Shown: piece by piece, positions 25,895 to 32,670 of the stretch
Numbering within the stretch: the stretch's first letter is position 1
How the letters are laid out: every line of letters begins with the position of its first letter
Assembly: GCA_017513005.1 (NCBI GenBank)
Contig: JAFWDM010000055.1
Coordinates: 1 to 32,670, forward strand
Direction of reading: 5' to 3'
Origin: Lachnospiraceae bacterium
GTDB lineage: Bacteria > Bacillota > Clostridia > Lachnospirales > Lachnospiraceae
DNA: 32,670 nt
Notes under the pieces: model-generated
Database searches by the model: none
Seen by the model: only the letters and a program-made list of their open reading frames with translations
Told to the model about the DNA's origin: nothing
Program-made: the position numbers and the translations under genes

Positions 25895-28318
25895 ATGTTT
25901 GAAGATAAAAACTGGGATCCGGAATTTACCAGACGACTGGAAAAAAATTATGACGAGCTTAAGTGGCTCTACGCAGAGCTTTATCACAATGATCAGCAGG
26001 CCTTTTCCTATTTCTGCGATATGCTCTACAAGTATTTCTCAGAGCGCGCGCCGCAGCTTCGGCAGTGGGATGAGATGCGCGAAGAGGTGCCTGAGTGGTA
26101 CAAGGGAAATGAGATGCTGGGCATGCTCATGTACACCAACTGCTTTGCAGGGACCCTGCAGGGCGTGCGGGAACATCTGGATTATCTGCAGGAATGCGGT
26201 CTGAACTACATCCACCTGATGCCCCTTCTGGAGAGCCCGGCGGGGCGGAGCGACGGCGGCTATGCAGTTGCGGATTTCAGGAAGGTACAGCCGGAACTCG
26301 GCACCATGCAGGACCTGGCCGAGCTGGGCGATGAATGTCATGACCACGGGATGTGTGTCTGCCTCGACTTCGTCATGAACCATACCAGCGAGGACCATGA
26401 GTGGGCGCGCAGGGCCCGGGCGGGAGAGAAGGAGTACCAGGACCGCTATTTCTTCTATGACGACTGGAACATTCCGAACGAGTTTGAGAAGACTGTCCCC
26501 CAGGTCTTTCCGACCACGGCACCCGGAAACTTCACCTGGTGTGAGGAGGCCGGCAAGGTCGTCATGACGACCTTTTACCCCTATCAGTGGGACCTCAATT
26601 ACGCGAATCCGGTCGTCTTCAATGATATGACTGCGGACATGCTGAACCTGTGCAACCACGGTGTGGACATCATCCGCCTGGACGCGACGCCCTATATCTG
26701 GAAACAGCTGGGGACAGACTGCCGCAATCTCCCGCAGGTCCACACCCTGGTGCGCCTGATGCGGATGGCGACGGAGGTCGTCTGCCCCGGCACCCTGCTC
26801 CTGGGCGAGATCGTCATGGAGCCCTCCAAGGTCGTTCCCTATTTCGGGACGCTGGAAAAGCCCGAGTGCCACATGCTCTACAATGTCACCACGATGGCCA
26901 GCACCTGGCATACGGTGGCTACGCACGACGTGCGGCTTCTCCGCCACCAGATGGAGGCGGTCTTTGCCCTGCCCCACGACTATATCTTCCTGAACTATCT
27001 GCGCTGCCACGATGATATCGGCTGGGGACTGGACTATCAGTATCTGAAGCAGTTCGGGATGGAGGAAGTCGCCCACAAGAGATACCTCAATGATTATCTG
27101 ACCGGCAAGGGCTATAACAGTGATGCCCGCGGCGAGCTGTACAACGATGATCCCCGTCTGGGGGACGCCCGCCTGTGCGGCACTACGGCTTCCCTCTGCG
27201 GCATTGAGGCCGCCGAGTATGAACTGGACGAAAAAAAGCTTGACCGCTCGATCCGGCTGGATATCATGCTCCACGCTTTCCTGCTGACCCAGAGCGGCAT
27301 CCCGGTCCTGTACAGCGGTGATGAGATCGGGCAGAAAAACGATTATACCTACCATCAGGATCCCTTCAAGTGGGACGACAGCCGCTACCTGCACCGCGGA
27401 AACCTCAACTGGGAGGAAGTGGCACAGCGGGATGATGCTTCGACCCGTCCGGGCAGGATCTTCCAGGCCCTGCGCACCATGGAGAGTCTGCGCGCGGAGC
27501 ATGAAGTTTTTGATAATGAGGCCGATACATGGATCGTGGAACCCTACAACGATCACATCCTGGGGATCGGGCGTTACTACAAGGGAGAGAAGCTGATCGC
27601 CCTCTTCAATTTCAGTGCCAATGATGAGACCGCCTGGATCAACGAGTCCGAGGAGTATGTCGACCTGATCACGGGCGTGACCCGTCCCGCGAAAGCCGTC
27701 GGGATCCCCGCCTATGACTTCGCCTGGCTGCTGACCGACTTCAACAAGCCTGTGCCGAAGCGTGCGCCTTCCGGATTCGCTGCCAGAAGACCGGATACTC
27801 CGGAGGAGACAGCTGCCGCACCGGAAGAAGGGACCGCAGCGCCGGAGGAGACAGCTGCCGCACCGGGAGAGGTCCCTGCTGTCCCTGCAAAGACCCCTGC
27901 CGATGTCCCGGCAGAGGAAGCGGCTCCGGCAGAGGAGAAAGCGGAGGCTGCGGAAGAGACATCCGCGGAAGCAGCGCCCGTAAAGGAAAACCCGGAAGAG
28001 CAGACAGCGGAAGAGAAAACCGCAGAAACAAAGGCGGATGACACAAAGACAGCGGAGAAAAAGCCTGTGGCAAAGAAGACCACTGCCGGAAAGACCACTG
28101 CCGGGAAGACCACTGCGAAAAAAACAGCAGCGAAGAAAACGGATTCGAAGAAACCTGCTGCAAAGAAACCCGCCGCAAAAAAAGCTTCGTCAAAGAAAGC
28201 GACGGCCGGAAAAGAGGATGCGGCCCCCGCTGAAAAAAAGACTTCAGTCCGCAGAACAGGCGCGAAAAAGACGGCCGGGACCACGGCCGGAACCACTGCG
28301 CCGGCTGACCCCTCCTGA
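25895..28318 (+). CDS. GH13 amylosucrase-like enzyme with acidic/basic low-complexity tail
   Basis: Residues 1 to about 625 match the amylosucrase/sucrose hydrolase branch of GH13. An all-helical N-domain leads into MLMYTNCFAGTLQGVREHLDYL. Catalytic Asp263 (IIRLDATPYIWKQLGT), Glu305 (LLLGEIVMEP) and Asp373 (YLRCHDDIGWG) follow, with nucleophile-to-acid spacing of 42 as in Neisseria amylosucrase. SGIPVLYSGDEIG and KWDDSRYLHRGNLNW are also present. Amylosucrase builds alpha-1,4-glucan from sucrose; relatives hydrolyse sucrose or related disaccharides, and the choice is open. From about residue 630 a tail of some 180 residues follows, first Glu/Ala/Pro-rich and acidic, then from about 720 Lys/Ala/Thr-rich like a histone H1 tail (KKTAAKK, KKPAAKK). 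The tail is built by in-frame tandem repeats. No signal peptide is present. AGGAGG precedes the ATG. Confidence 0.9.
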   Translation: MFEDKNWDPEFTRRLEKNYDELKWLYAELYHNDQQAFSYFCDMLYKYFSERAPQLRQWDEMREEVPEWYKGNEMLGMLMYTNCFAGTLQGVREHLDYLQECGLNYIHLMPLLESPAGRSDGGYAVADFRKVQPELGTMQDLAELGDECHDHGMCVCLDFVMNHTSEDHEWARRARAGEKEYQDRYFFYDDWNIPNEFEKTVPQVFPTTAPGNFTWCEEAGKVVMTTFYPYQWDLNYANPVVFNDMTADMLNLCNHGVDIIRLDATPYIWKQLGTDCRNLPQVHTLVRLMRMATEVVCPGTLLLGEIVMEPSKVVPYFGTLEKPECHMLYNVTTMASTWHTVATHDVRLLRHQMEAVFALPHDYIFLNYLRCHDDIGWGLDYQYLKQFGMEEVAHKRYLNDYLTGKGYNSDARGELYNDDPRLGDARLCGTTASLCGIEAAEYELDEKKLDRSIRLDIMLHAFLLTQSGIPVLYSGDEIGQKNDYTYHQDPFKWDDSRYLHRGNLNWEEVAQRDDASTRPGRIFQALRTMESLRAEHEVFDNEADTWIVEPYNDHILGIGRYYKGEKLIALFNFSANDETAWINESEEYVDLITGVTRPAKAVGIPAYDFAWLLTDFNKPVPKRAPSGFAARRPDTPEETAAAPEEGTAAPEETAAAPGEVPAVPAKTPADVPAEEAAPAEEKAEAAEETSAEAAPVKENPEEQTAEEKTAETKADDTKTAEKKPVAKKTTAGKTTAGKTTAKKTAAKKTDSKKPAAKKPAAKKASSKKATAGKEDAAPAEKKTSVRRTGAKKTAGTTAGTTAPADPS
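27800..27866 (+). repeat. 42-bp period direct repeat in the acidic tail
   Basis: A 25-bp block starting CCGGAGGAGACAGCTGCCGC occurs at 27800-27824 and, identically, at 27842-27866. The 42-bp period equals 14 codons and encodes PEETAAAP twice. Confidence 0.9.
28076..28120 (+). repeat. 15-bp tandem repeat in the basic tail
   Basis: AAGACCACTGCCGG-type units begin at 28076, 28091 and 28106, encoding KTTAG, KTTAG and KTTAK. The surrounding Lys/Ala codons continue the same drift (KKTAAKKTDSKKPAAKK). Confidence 0.9.
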
Positions 28319-28344
28319 CTCCGCCGGGAGATGACTGAGAGGAT

Positions 28345-28380
28345 CGCGGCAGGGATGCTTCTTCGGAGCCTCCCTGCGCC
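28345..28380. other. Hairpin between the amylosucrase-like gene and the PTS IIB gene
   Basis: GCAGGGA and TCCCTGC form a 7-bp stem with an inner GCT/AGC pair around a TTCTTCGG loop. No T-run follows (CGCCGAACA), so read-through or mRNA processing is more likely than termination. Confidence 0.45.
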
Positions 28381-28408
28381 GAACATTTACAGAGAGGAAT
28401 AGAAGAAT

Positions 28409-28921
28409 ATGGCATTGGATTACCGCAAATGTGCGCAGGAGATCTCCGATCACATCGGCGGCGGCAGTAATCTGGTATCCGCTACACACTGCCAGACGAG
28501 GATCCGTCTCCAGATCAGAGATTACGAAAAAGTAGATAAGGATGGACTCGAGGAGATCGAAGGCGTCAGAGGAATGTTCGAATCGGGCGGATTCCTCCAG
28601 CTGATCATCGGAACAGGACTTGTCGGCAAGGTCTTTGACGAGTTTGCATCGATCACCGGGATCGATCCGGGTACGGACCGTGAAGCCAGAAGCGGCGGGA
28701 CCGGCTATGGAAGCCAGGTACTCAGCTCGCTGATCGCCGGCCTGGCAGGCGGCCTGGCCGGTGCCTTGATCGCGGTCTTTGCAGGCCTGGGGTCGATCGG
28801 AGCTGCAGGAGATCCGCCTGCCTCCAATCCTGTCGTCTATGTGATCGCTTTTGTGATCTGCTTCGTGATCGTCTTCATCATTGCCTGGATCCTGCAGAAA
28901 CGGAAGAGGCTCAAATCATAA
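28409..28921 (+). CDS. PTS glucose-type EIIB domain with C-terminal membrane anchor
   Basis: Residues 1 to about 85 form an EIIB domain of the glucose/sucrose family: the phospho-accepting Cys28 in SATHCQTRIRLQIRD, then GVRGMFESGGFLQLIIGTGLVGKVFDEF. Normally this domain is fused to a ten-helix EIIC permease. Here it is followed by a linker, a Gly/Ala-rich hydrophobic segment (about 105-135) and one clear membrane helix (VVYVIAFVICFVIVFIIAWIL), ending in a basic KRKRLKS. It therefore cannot transport sugar alone. It may phosphorylate another permease, sense PTS phosphorylation at the membrane, or be a remnant. AGAGAGGAAT precedes the start. It lies 91 bp upstream of ptsH. No EIIA or EIIC gene is present in the window. 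Confidence 0.82.
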   Translation: MALDYRKCAQEISDHIGGGSNLVSATHCQTRIRLQIRDYEKVDKDGLEEIEGVRGMFESGGFLQLIIGTGLVGKVFDEFASITGIDPGTDREARSGGTGYGSQVLSSLIAGLAGGLAGALIAVFAGLGSIGAAGDPPASNPVVYVIAFVICFVIVFIIAWILQKRKRLKS

Positions 28922-29012
28922 GACCCGTATGCTGCCTCTTTTGGCTGCTGTACAGACACACTTGTATATACTATCGATGGTCAAACCATCCGCAAAAAGG
29001 AGAACGAACGTA

Positions 29013-29270
29013 ATGAAAGAAATCAAATTCAAAGTGACAGATCCGCTTGGCATTCATGCCCGTCCGGCCGGGATCCTGGTCAAGGATGCCAAAAAATTCA
29101 ATTCAAAGATCACCGTCTGGAAAGGGGACAAGAGCTGTGACCTGAGAAAGCTCCTGGCCCTGATGGGACTGTCGGTCAGGCAGAATGACGAGATCGTCGT
29201 GCAGGTCGAAGGGGATGACGAAGCTGCCTGTGCAGAGATGATCGAGAAATACCTGAAAGAGAATTTTTAA
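29013..29270 (+). CDS. ptsH: Phosphocarrier protein HPr
   Basis: HPr relays phosphate from Enzyme I to sugar-specific EIIA proteins. The 85-residue product has the active-site His15 in PLGIHARPAG. The region that normally carries the regulatory Ser46 (KSIMG) reads CDLRKLLALMG, which puts Lys at position 46. HprK/P could not phosphorylate this HPr at the usual site, so classical CcpA/HPr(Ser-P) repression through this copy is unlikely. The start at 29013 has AAAAAGGAG upstream and is in frame with the His15 numbering. ptsI follows 42 bp later, the usual order. Confidence 0.95.
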   Translation: MKEIKFKVTDPLGIHARPAGILVKDAKKFNSKITVWKGDKSCDLRKLLALMGLSVRQNDEIVVQVEGDDEAACAEMIEKYLKENF

Positions 29271-29312
29271 AGCGGCAGTCTGAACGGTGGACGAATCCTG
29301 GAGGATACTACA

Positions 29313-30965
29313 ATGAAGATTGCAGCCGGGAAGAGCATCCTTGACCGTATAGGAATCGGAAAGATCAGGATCTATAAAGCCCCCTCCTATGAGATCAGCG
29401 ACAGGACCGTGAAGGATCCGGAGGCGGAACTGAAGCGCTTTGATGCAGCTCTGCAGAAGGCGATCGGACAGCAGGATATCCTGTACGAGAAGGCAAAGGC
29501 GGAGGTCGGTGAGGAAAACGCCGAGATATTCGAGGCGCACCGGATGATGCTCGAAGATGAAGATCTGCAGGGAGTTACCAGGGAGATCATCAGAGAGAAG
29601 AAAAAAAGTGCTGAATTTGCGGTCAAGACCGCCTTTGACACCTATGCGCAGTTTTTCGCGGAGCTGGAAGATCCCTATATGCAGGCCAGGAGCGTGGACC
29701 TGATCGATATCGGAAATACTGTCCTGGATATCCTGACAGGCAGCGATCCCGGCAGTATACAGGGGACGGAACCCTGCATACTCGTCGCCGATGATCTGAC
29801 CCCCTCGGAGACTGTCAGGCTTGACAAGTCACTGCTTCTGGGCATCATCACACGGGAGGGATCCGCAAACAGCCATACCGCGATCCTGGCCCGGTCCATG
29901 AACCTGCCCGCCCTGATCCAGTGCCGGGACGTTGACGACAGCTGGGACGGCAGGATGGCGATCCTGGACGGGTACAACGGCTGTGTCTATATTGATCCGG
30001 ATCCGGACCTTCTGGAAAGCATGAAGAAAAAATATGATGCTGTCCTGAAGGAGGACGAGCTTTTGCAGGAGCTCAGGGGCAGGACCGGCACGACCATCGA
30101 CGGCCGCAGGATCATCATTGCGGCGAATATCGGGGGCCCGTCCGATCTTGGCAGTGTTCTTGCAAATGACGCCGAGGGCGTCGGGCTCTTCCGGTCCGAA
30201 TTTCTCTATCTCAACAGCAAGGGGGAACCGACAGAGGAGCAGCAGTTTGCCGCCTACAGACGCGTAGTGGAGACCCTCGCTCCGGCGCTTGTCATCATGC
30301 GCACCTGTGATCTGGGTGCGGACAAGACCGTGGACTATTTAAATCTGGAGGAGGAGGAGAACCCGGCCCTCGGTTTCCGTGCGATCCGGATCTGTCTGAC
30401 CAGAAAGGACTTTTTCAAAAAGCAGCTTCGCGCCATGCTGCGGGCCTCCGCGTACGGCAGCATGGGGATCATGTTCCCTATGATCACCAGCAGGTGGGAG
30501 GTCATCGAGGCAAAAAAGATCCTGGAGGAGTGCAAAGAGGAACTGCGCCGGGAGGGGCACAGGATCGGGAACTTCCAGACAGGTATCATGGTGGAGACGC
30601 CGGCGGCCGTGTTCGTGGCGGACGATCTGGCGGAGGAAGTCGATTTCTTCTCCATCGGGACGAATGACCTTCTCCAGTATACCTGTGCGATCGACCGTCA
30701 GAACGAGAAGCTGGAGAGGTTTACCGACATGCACCACCCGGCGGTCCTCAGGGCCATCAAGATGACGGTCGACGCCGGGCACAGGCACGGGATCTGGGTG
30801 GGGATCTGCGGCGAACTCGGCGCGGATCCGGCGCTGACAGAGACTTTTCTGCGCATGGGCGTGGATGAGCTCTCCGTGAATGCCGGCAGTGTCCTGCCGC
30901 TGCGCAGGCTCGTCCGCAGCCTCGACCTGTCCGGAGCCCCGGAATGGAGTCCGGAGGAAGTCTGA
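29313..30965 (+). CDS. ptsI: Phosphoenolpyruvate-protein phosphotransferase (Enzyme I)
   Basis: Enzyme I takes phosphate from PEP and gives it to HPr, the first step of all PTS uptake. The 550-residue product has the HPr-binding helical domain at the N-terminus. The phospho-His188 lies in the motif GSANSHTAILARS, which in most family members reads GGRTSHTAI. The PEP-binding barrel follows: GVGLFRSEFLYL, MRTCDLGADK, ENPALGFRAIR, FFSIGTNDLLQYT. The active-site Cys499 lies in GICGELGAD. Start 29313 follows GGAGGAT. It ends the block; a bidirectional terminator lies 75 bp downstream. Confidence 0.97.
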   Translation: MKIAAGKSILDRIGIGKIRIYKAPSYEISDRTVKDPEAELKRFDAALQKAIGQQDILYEKAKAEVGEENAEIFEAHRMMLEDEDLQGVTREIIREKKKSAEFAVKTAFDTYAQFFAELEDPYMQARSVDLIDIGNTVLDILTGSDPGSIQGTEPCILVADDLTPSETVRLDKSLLLGIITREGSANSHTAILARSMNLPALIQCRDVDDSWDGRMAILDGYNGCVYIDPDPDLLESMKKKYDAVLKEDELLQELRGRTGTTIDGRRIIIAANIGGPSDLGSVLANDAEGVGLFRSEFLYLNSKGEPTEEQQFAAYRRVVETLAPALVIMRTCDLGADKTVDYLNLEEEENPALGFRAIRICLTRKDFFKKQLRAMLRASAYGSMGIMFPMITSRWEVIEAKKILEECKEELRREGHRIGNFQTGIMVETPAAVFVADDLAEEVDFFSIGTNDLLQYTCAIDRQNEKLERFTDMHHPAVLRAIKMTVDAGHRHGIWVGICGELGADPALTETFLRMGVDELSVNAGSVLPLRRLVRSLDLSGAPEWSPEEV

Positions 30966-31039
30966 CAGGACAGACACAGGCAGAGCTGATTCCGGAAGGA
31001 AGCCGGCGTCGAGCAGGAGAGGACCTCGCAAAATGAAAA

Positions 31040-31080
31040 ACCTGTCCGCATCCTTTTGGGGTGCGGACAGGTCCTTTTTT
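31040..31080. terminator. Bidirectional intrinsic terminator between ptsI and murG
   Basis: ACCTGTCCGCA (31040-31050) and TGCGGACAGGT (31062-31072) form a perfect 11-bp stem with an 11-nt loop. TTTTTT follows at 31075-31080 for the plus strand. On the minus strand the stem is followed by TTTTTCATTTT, so it can also end murG transcription. Confidence 0.92.
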
Positions 31081-31084
31081 GGAA

Positions 31085-32173
31085 TCAGGACAGCCCGTTG
31101 AGCAGGGTCATGATTTTGGGGACAGCCTCCTGCTGCCCGGCCCCGGCCATCGCCGCGGTGTAGTGTTCGCGCTCTGCATAGAGCGCCCGCACTGTGGGGA
31201 CAAGCTTTTTGTCCAGGATCCCCTCCTCTTCACTCTCTACGAGGACTTTGGAAAAGCCCTGTGCCTCAAAGGAGCGGGCATTGAGGATCTGGTCTCCCCG
31301 TGTACCGGCGGAAAGCGGGATCAGCAGGTTTGGCTTGCGCAGGGCCAGGATCTCGAAGATCGCGTTTGCCCCCGCGCGGGAGACCAGGACATCCGCCGCG
31401 GCAAAGAGGTGCCTGAGGTCCTCCTTGACGTATTCAAACTGTCTGTAGCCCTCGATGTCCTCCAGGGAGGCGTCGTATTTTCCGGAACCGCACAGATGGA
31501 CGATCCGGAAATCCACCAGCAGTTCCGGCAGGTGTGCGCGCACGGCCCCGTTGACGGAGGCAGCGCCCTGGCTGCCGCCCATGATCATCAGGACGGGTCT
31601 GCCGCTGTTTTCCGAAAAGCCGCACAGACGAAGACCCTCCTCCCGGCTGCCGGTAAAGAGGTCTGCGCGGATCGGCGTCCCCGTGAGGACCGCCTTCCCC
31701 TTTGGCAGATTCTCCACCGTCTCCGGAAAATTGCAGCAGATCTTCGCCGCCGCCCCGAAACAGAGCCTGTTGGCCAGCCCCGGTGTCATGTCCGATTCGT
31801 GGATGACACAGGGGATCTTCAGGCTGGCAGCCGCCCGGACGACGGGGACGCTGACAAAGCCGCCCTTGGAAAAAACCACATCAGGTCTGTAGCCCTTCAG
31901 AAAGCTCCGTGCCTTTGTAAAACCCTTTATGACCCGGAAGGGGTCCGTGAAGTTCTTCCAGTCAAAATATCGGCGCAGCTTCCCGGTCGGCACACCGATG
32001 TAGGGAATGCCGCAGTCAGCCATCAGTTCTTTTTCGATCCCGTCTTCTGAACCGACGTAGACGATCTCATAACCTTCCTCCCGCAGCGCAGGCAGCAGTG
32101 CGATATTCGGCGTGACATGTCCCGCCGTTCCGCCGCCCGTCAGGACGATCTTCTTTTTCCCTGTATTTGCCAT
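31085..32173 (-). CDS. murG: UDP-GlcNAc:lipid II precursor transferase MurG
   Basis: MurG adds GlcNAc to lipid I to give lipid II at the inner face of the membrane, the last cytoplasmic step of peptidoglycan synthesis. The 362-residue product has the N-terminal GGGTAGHVTPNIAL (GGGTAGH at 13-19), VVFSKGGFVSVPVV, HESDMTPGLANR and MGGSQGAASVN. The C-terminal donor-binding region is VSRAGANAIFEILALRKPNLLIPL, then AGTRGDQILNA. The start at 32173 (MANTGKKKIVL) is chosen because GGAGG lies nine nt upstream; earlier in-frame ATGs at 32179 and 32200 have no usable spacing, and 32200 would overlap the upstream gene. It lies outside a division-cell wall cluster. Confidence 0.96.
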   Translation of the reverse strand: MANTGKKKIVLTGGGTAGHVTPNIALLPALREEGYEIVYVGSEDGIEKELMADCGIPYIGVPTGKLRRYFDWKNFTDPFRVIKGFTKARSFLKGYRPDVVFSKGGFVSVPVVRAAASLKIPCVIHESDMTPGLANRLCFGAAAKICCNFPETVENLPKGKAVLTGTPIRADLFTGSREEGLRLCGFSENSGRPVLMIMGGSQGAASVNGAVRAHLPELLVDFRIVHLCGSGKYDASLEDIEGYRQFEYVKEDLRHLFAAADVLVSRAGANAIFEILALRKPNLLIPLSAGTRGDQILNARSFEAQGFSKVLVESEEEGILDKKLVPTVRALYAEREHYTAAMAGAGQQEAVPKIMTLLNGLS

Positions 32174-32192
32174 CAGCATATTCCTCCGTGGT

Positions 32193-32441
32193 TTACGCAT
32201 TTGTAACGGCCAGCTTCAGGGCCCTGGCCAGCTGATCGGGACAGGAGGTTTTCCTGAATCCGCAGGTCGTACCCTCCAGAGCGCCGATCACTTCCTCGGC
32301 CTTTCGCCCGGTCACGAGTTTGCTGATCCCCTTCAGATTGCCGTTGCAGCCGCCTGTAAACTCGACGGAACGGATGATGTGATCCGCATCGAGCTCCAGG
32401 TCGATCCGGCTGGAGCAGGTCCCTTTTGTTTTATAGATCAT
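32193..32441 (-). CDS. TSCPD domain-containing protein (TIGR03905-like)
   Basis: This 82-residue protein carries the diagnostic motif KTSCPDQLA near its C-terminus, preceded by GGCNGNLKGISKLVTGRKAEEVI. It matches the small TSCPD family, in which conserved Cys residues (CSSR, GGCNG, TTCGF, SCPD) suggest metal or nucleotide binding. A similar domain ends some ribonucleotide reductases. Its function is not known. The start at 32441 follows GAAAGGAG; a longer in-frame start at 32498 lies inside a hairpin. It precedes murG by 19 bp and is probably co-transcribed with it. Confidence 0.88.
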   Translation of the reverse strand: MIYKTKGTCSSRIDLELDADHIIRSVEFTGGCNGNLKGISKLVTGRKAEEVIGALEGTTCGFRKTSCPDQLARALKLAVTNA

Positions 32442-32460
32442 GCTTTCTCCTTTCAAAGGA

Positions 32461-32501
32461 AAGACGCCGGGGCAGGCTGTTGTGGCTGCACCCGGCATCT
32501 T
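32461..32501 (-). terminator. Hairpin upstream of the TSCPD gene, likely terminator of a minus-strand gene
   Basis: On the minus strand AAGATGCCGGGTGCAG pairs with CTGCCCCGGCGTCTT, with one bulge and one G-U pair, around a 10-nt loop. TTCCTTTG follows. This fits the end of a gene entering from the right edge. The plus-strand side is also T-rich (CTTTATTCTTCTCTTTTTC). Confidence 0.55.
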
Positions 32502-32622
32502 CTTTATTCTTCTCTTTTTCTACACCGCGCAGGATCCGTTACTCCGGTTATGGGGACATGCGCACAGGACTCGCGGGCGGGTCCTGCGGCTTTTCCGGCG
32601 CGAATGATCCGCTGCATCTTTT

Positions 32623-32670
32623 TCAGGAGCAGAGCTCTGCAGCCATGGCCTTGAGGGCGGCTCTGCTGTC
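32623..32670 (-). CDS. Possible 3' end of a minus-strand gene at the window edge
   Basis: Entering from the right edge, the minus strand reads DSRAALKAMAAELCS and then a stop at 32623, an amphipathic helix-like ending typical of real proteins. A second frame stays open from 32668 to a stop at 32504, right next to the hairpin. Only one can be real, and the piece is too short to name. The 32502-32622 stretch otherwise shows nothing recognisable. Confidence 0.3.
   Translation of the reverse strand, partial: DSRAALKAMAAELCS

Noticed and set aside
27712-28415. Minus-strand frames of over 200 codons opposite the amylosucrase tail
   Set aside because: They are shadows of the repetitive Lys/Ala/Glu codons, giving Phe/Ser/Ala-rich or Pro/Ser/Leu-rich nonsense.

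Overview
The window looks like chromosomal DNA from a GC-rich member of the Clostridia, most likely Lachnospiraceae. This is inferred from gene content and order: uvrB/uvrA, recD2-comF, cdaA-cdaR, hup-rqcP-divIC-tilS-hpt-ftsH, a eukaryote-like ProRS, strong Shine-Dalgarno sites, and several TTG/GTG starts. No tRNA, rRNA, CRISPR array or intact insertion sequence was seen.

Layout. 1-539 is the 3' end of uvrB, whose C-terminus runs through a REP-like palindrome. 540-2680 is a lower-GC accessory patch between uvrB and uvrA: a RhuM-Fic protein behind an inverted repeat, a small zinc-ribbon protein, and a decayed AAA-ATPase-like gene. 2683-8268 holds uvrA and a recD2 helicase gene that is split by a frameshift. 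8276-9705 has comF and a small membrane protein, with duplicated or tandemly repeated DNA in front of both. 9729-12775 encodes a polytopic membrane protein, the c-di-AMP synthase CdaA and its partner CdaR. 12837-17715 holds leuA, proS and cca, with structured intergenic RNA. 17712-23372 is the hup-rqcP-divIC-tilS-hpt-ftsH block, with its own promoter and an intrinsic terminator. 23596-30965 is a carbohydrate block: two GH13 enzymes (one amylosucrase-like with a histone-like tail), an unusual membrane-anchored PTS IIB protein, HPr and Enzyme I. A bidirectional terminator separates this from minus-strand murG and a TSCPD-domain gene.

How the genes work together. Most are housekeeping: excision repair, recombination, c-di-AMP signalling, leucine synthesis, tRNA charging and maturation, ribosome rescue, division, purine salvage and membrane proteolysis. 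The carbohydrate block pairs intracellular alpha-glucan/sucrose enzymes with the general PTS proteins. Its HPr has Lys where regulatory Ser46 should be.

The most unusual signals are three. The amylosucrase-like enzyme carries an acidic-then-basic low-complexity tail of about 180 residues. The recD2 frameshift has a good ribosome-binding site for the second half. Short tandem duplications (12, 14, 15, 16, 35 and 42 bp periods) recur, mostly at translation starts or in linker-coding DNA. I did not find a clearly new multi-gene defence or biosynthetic system.
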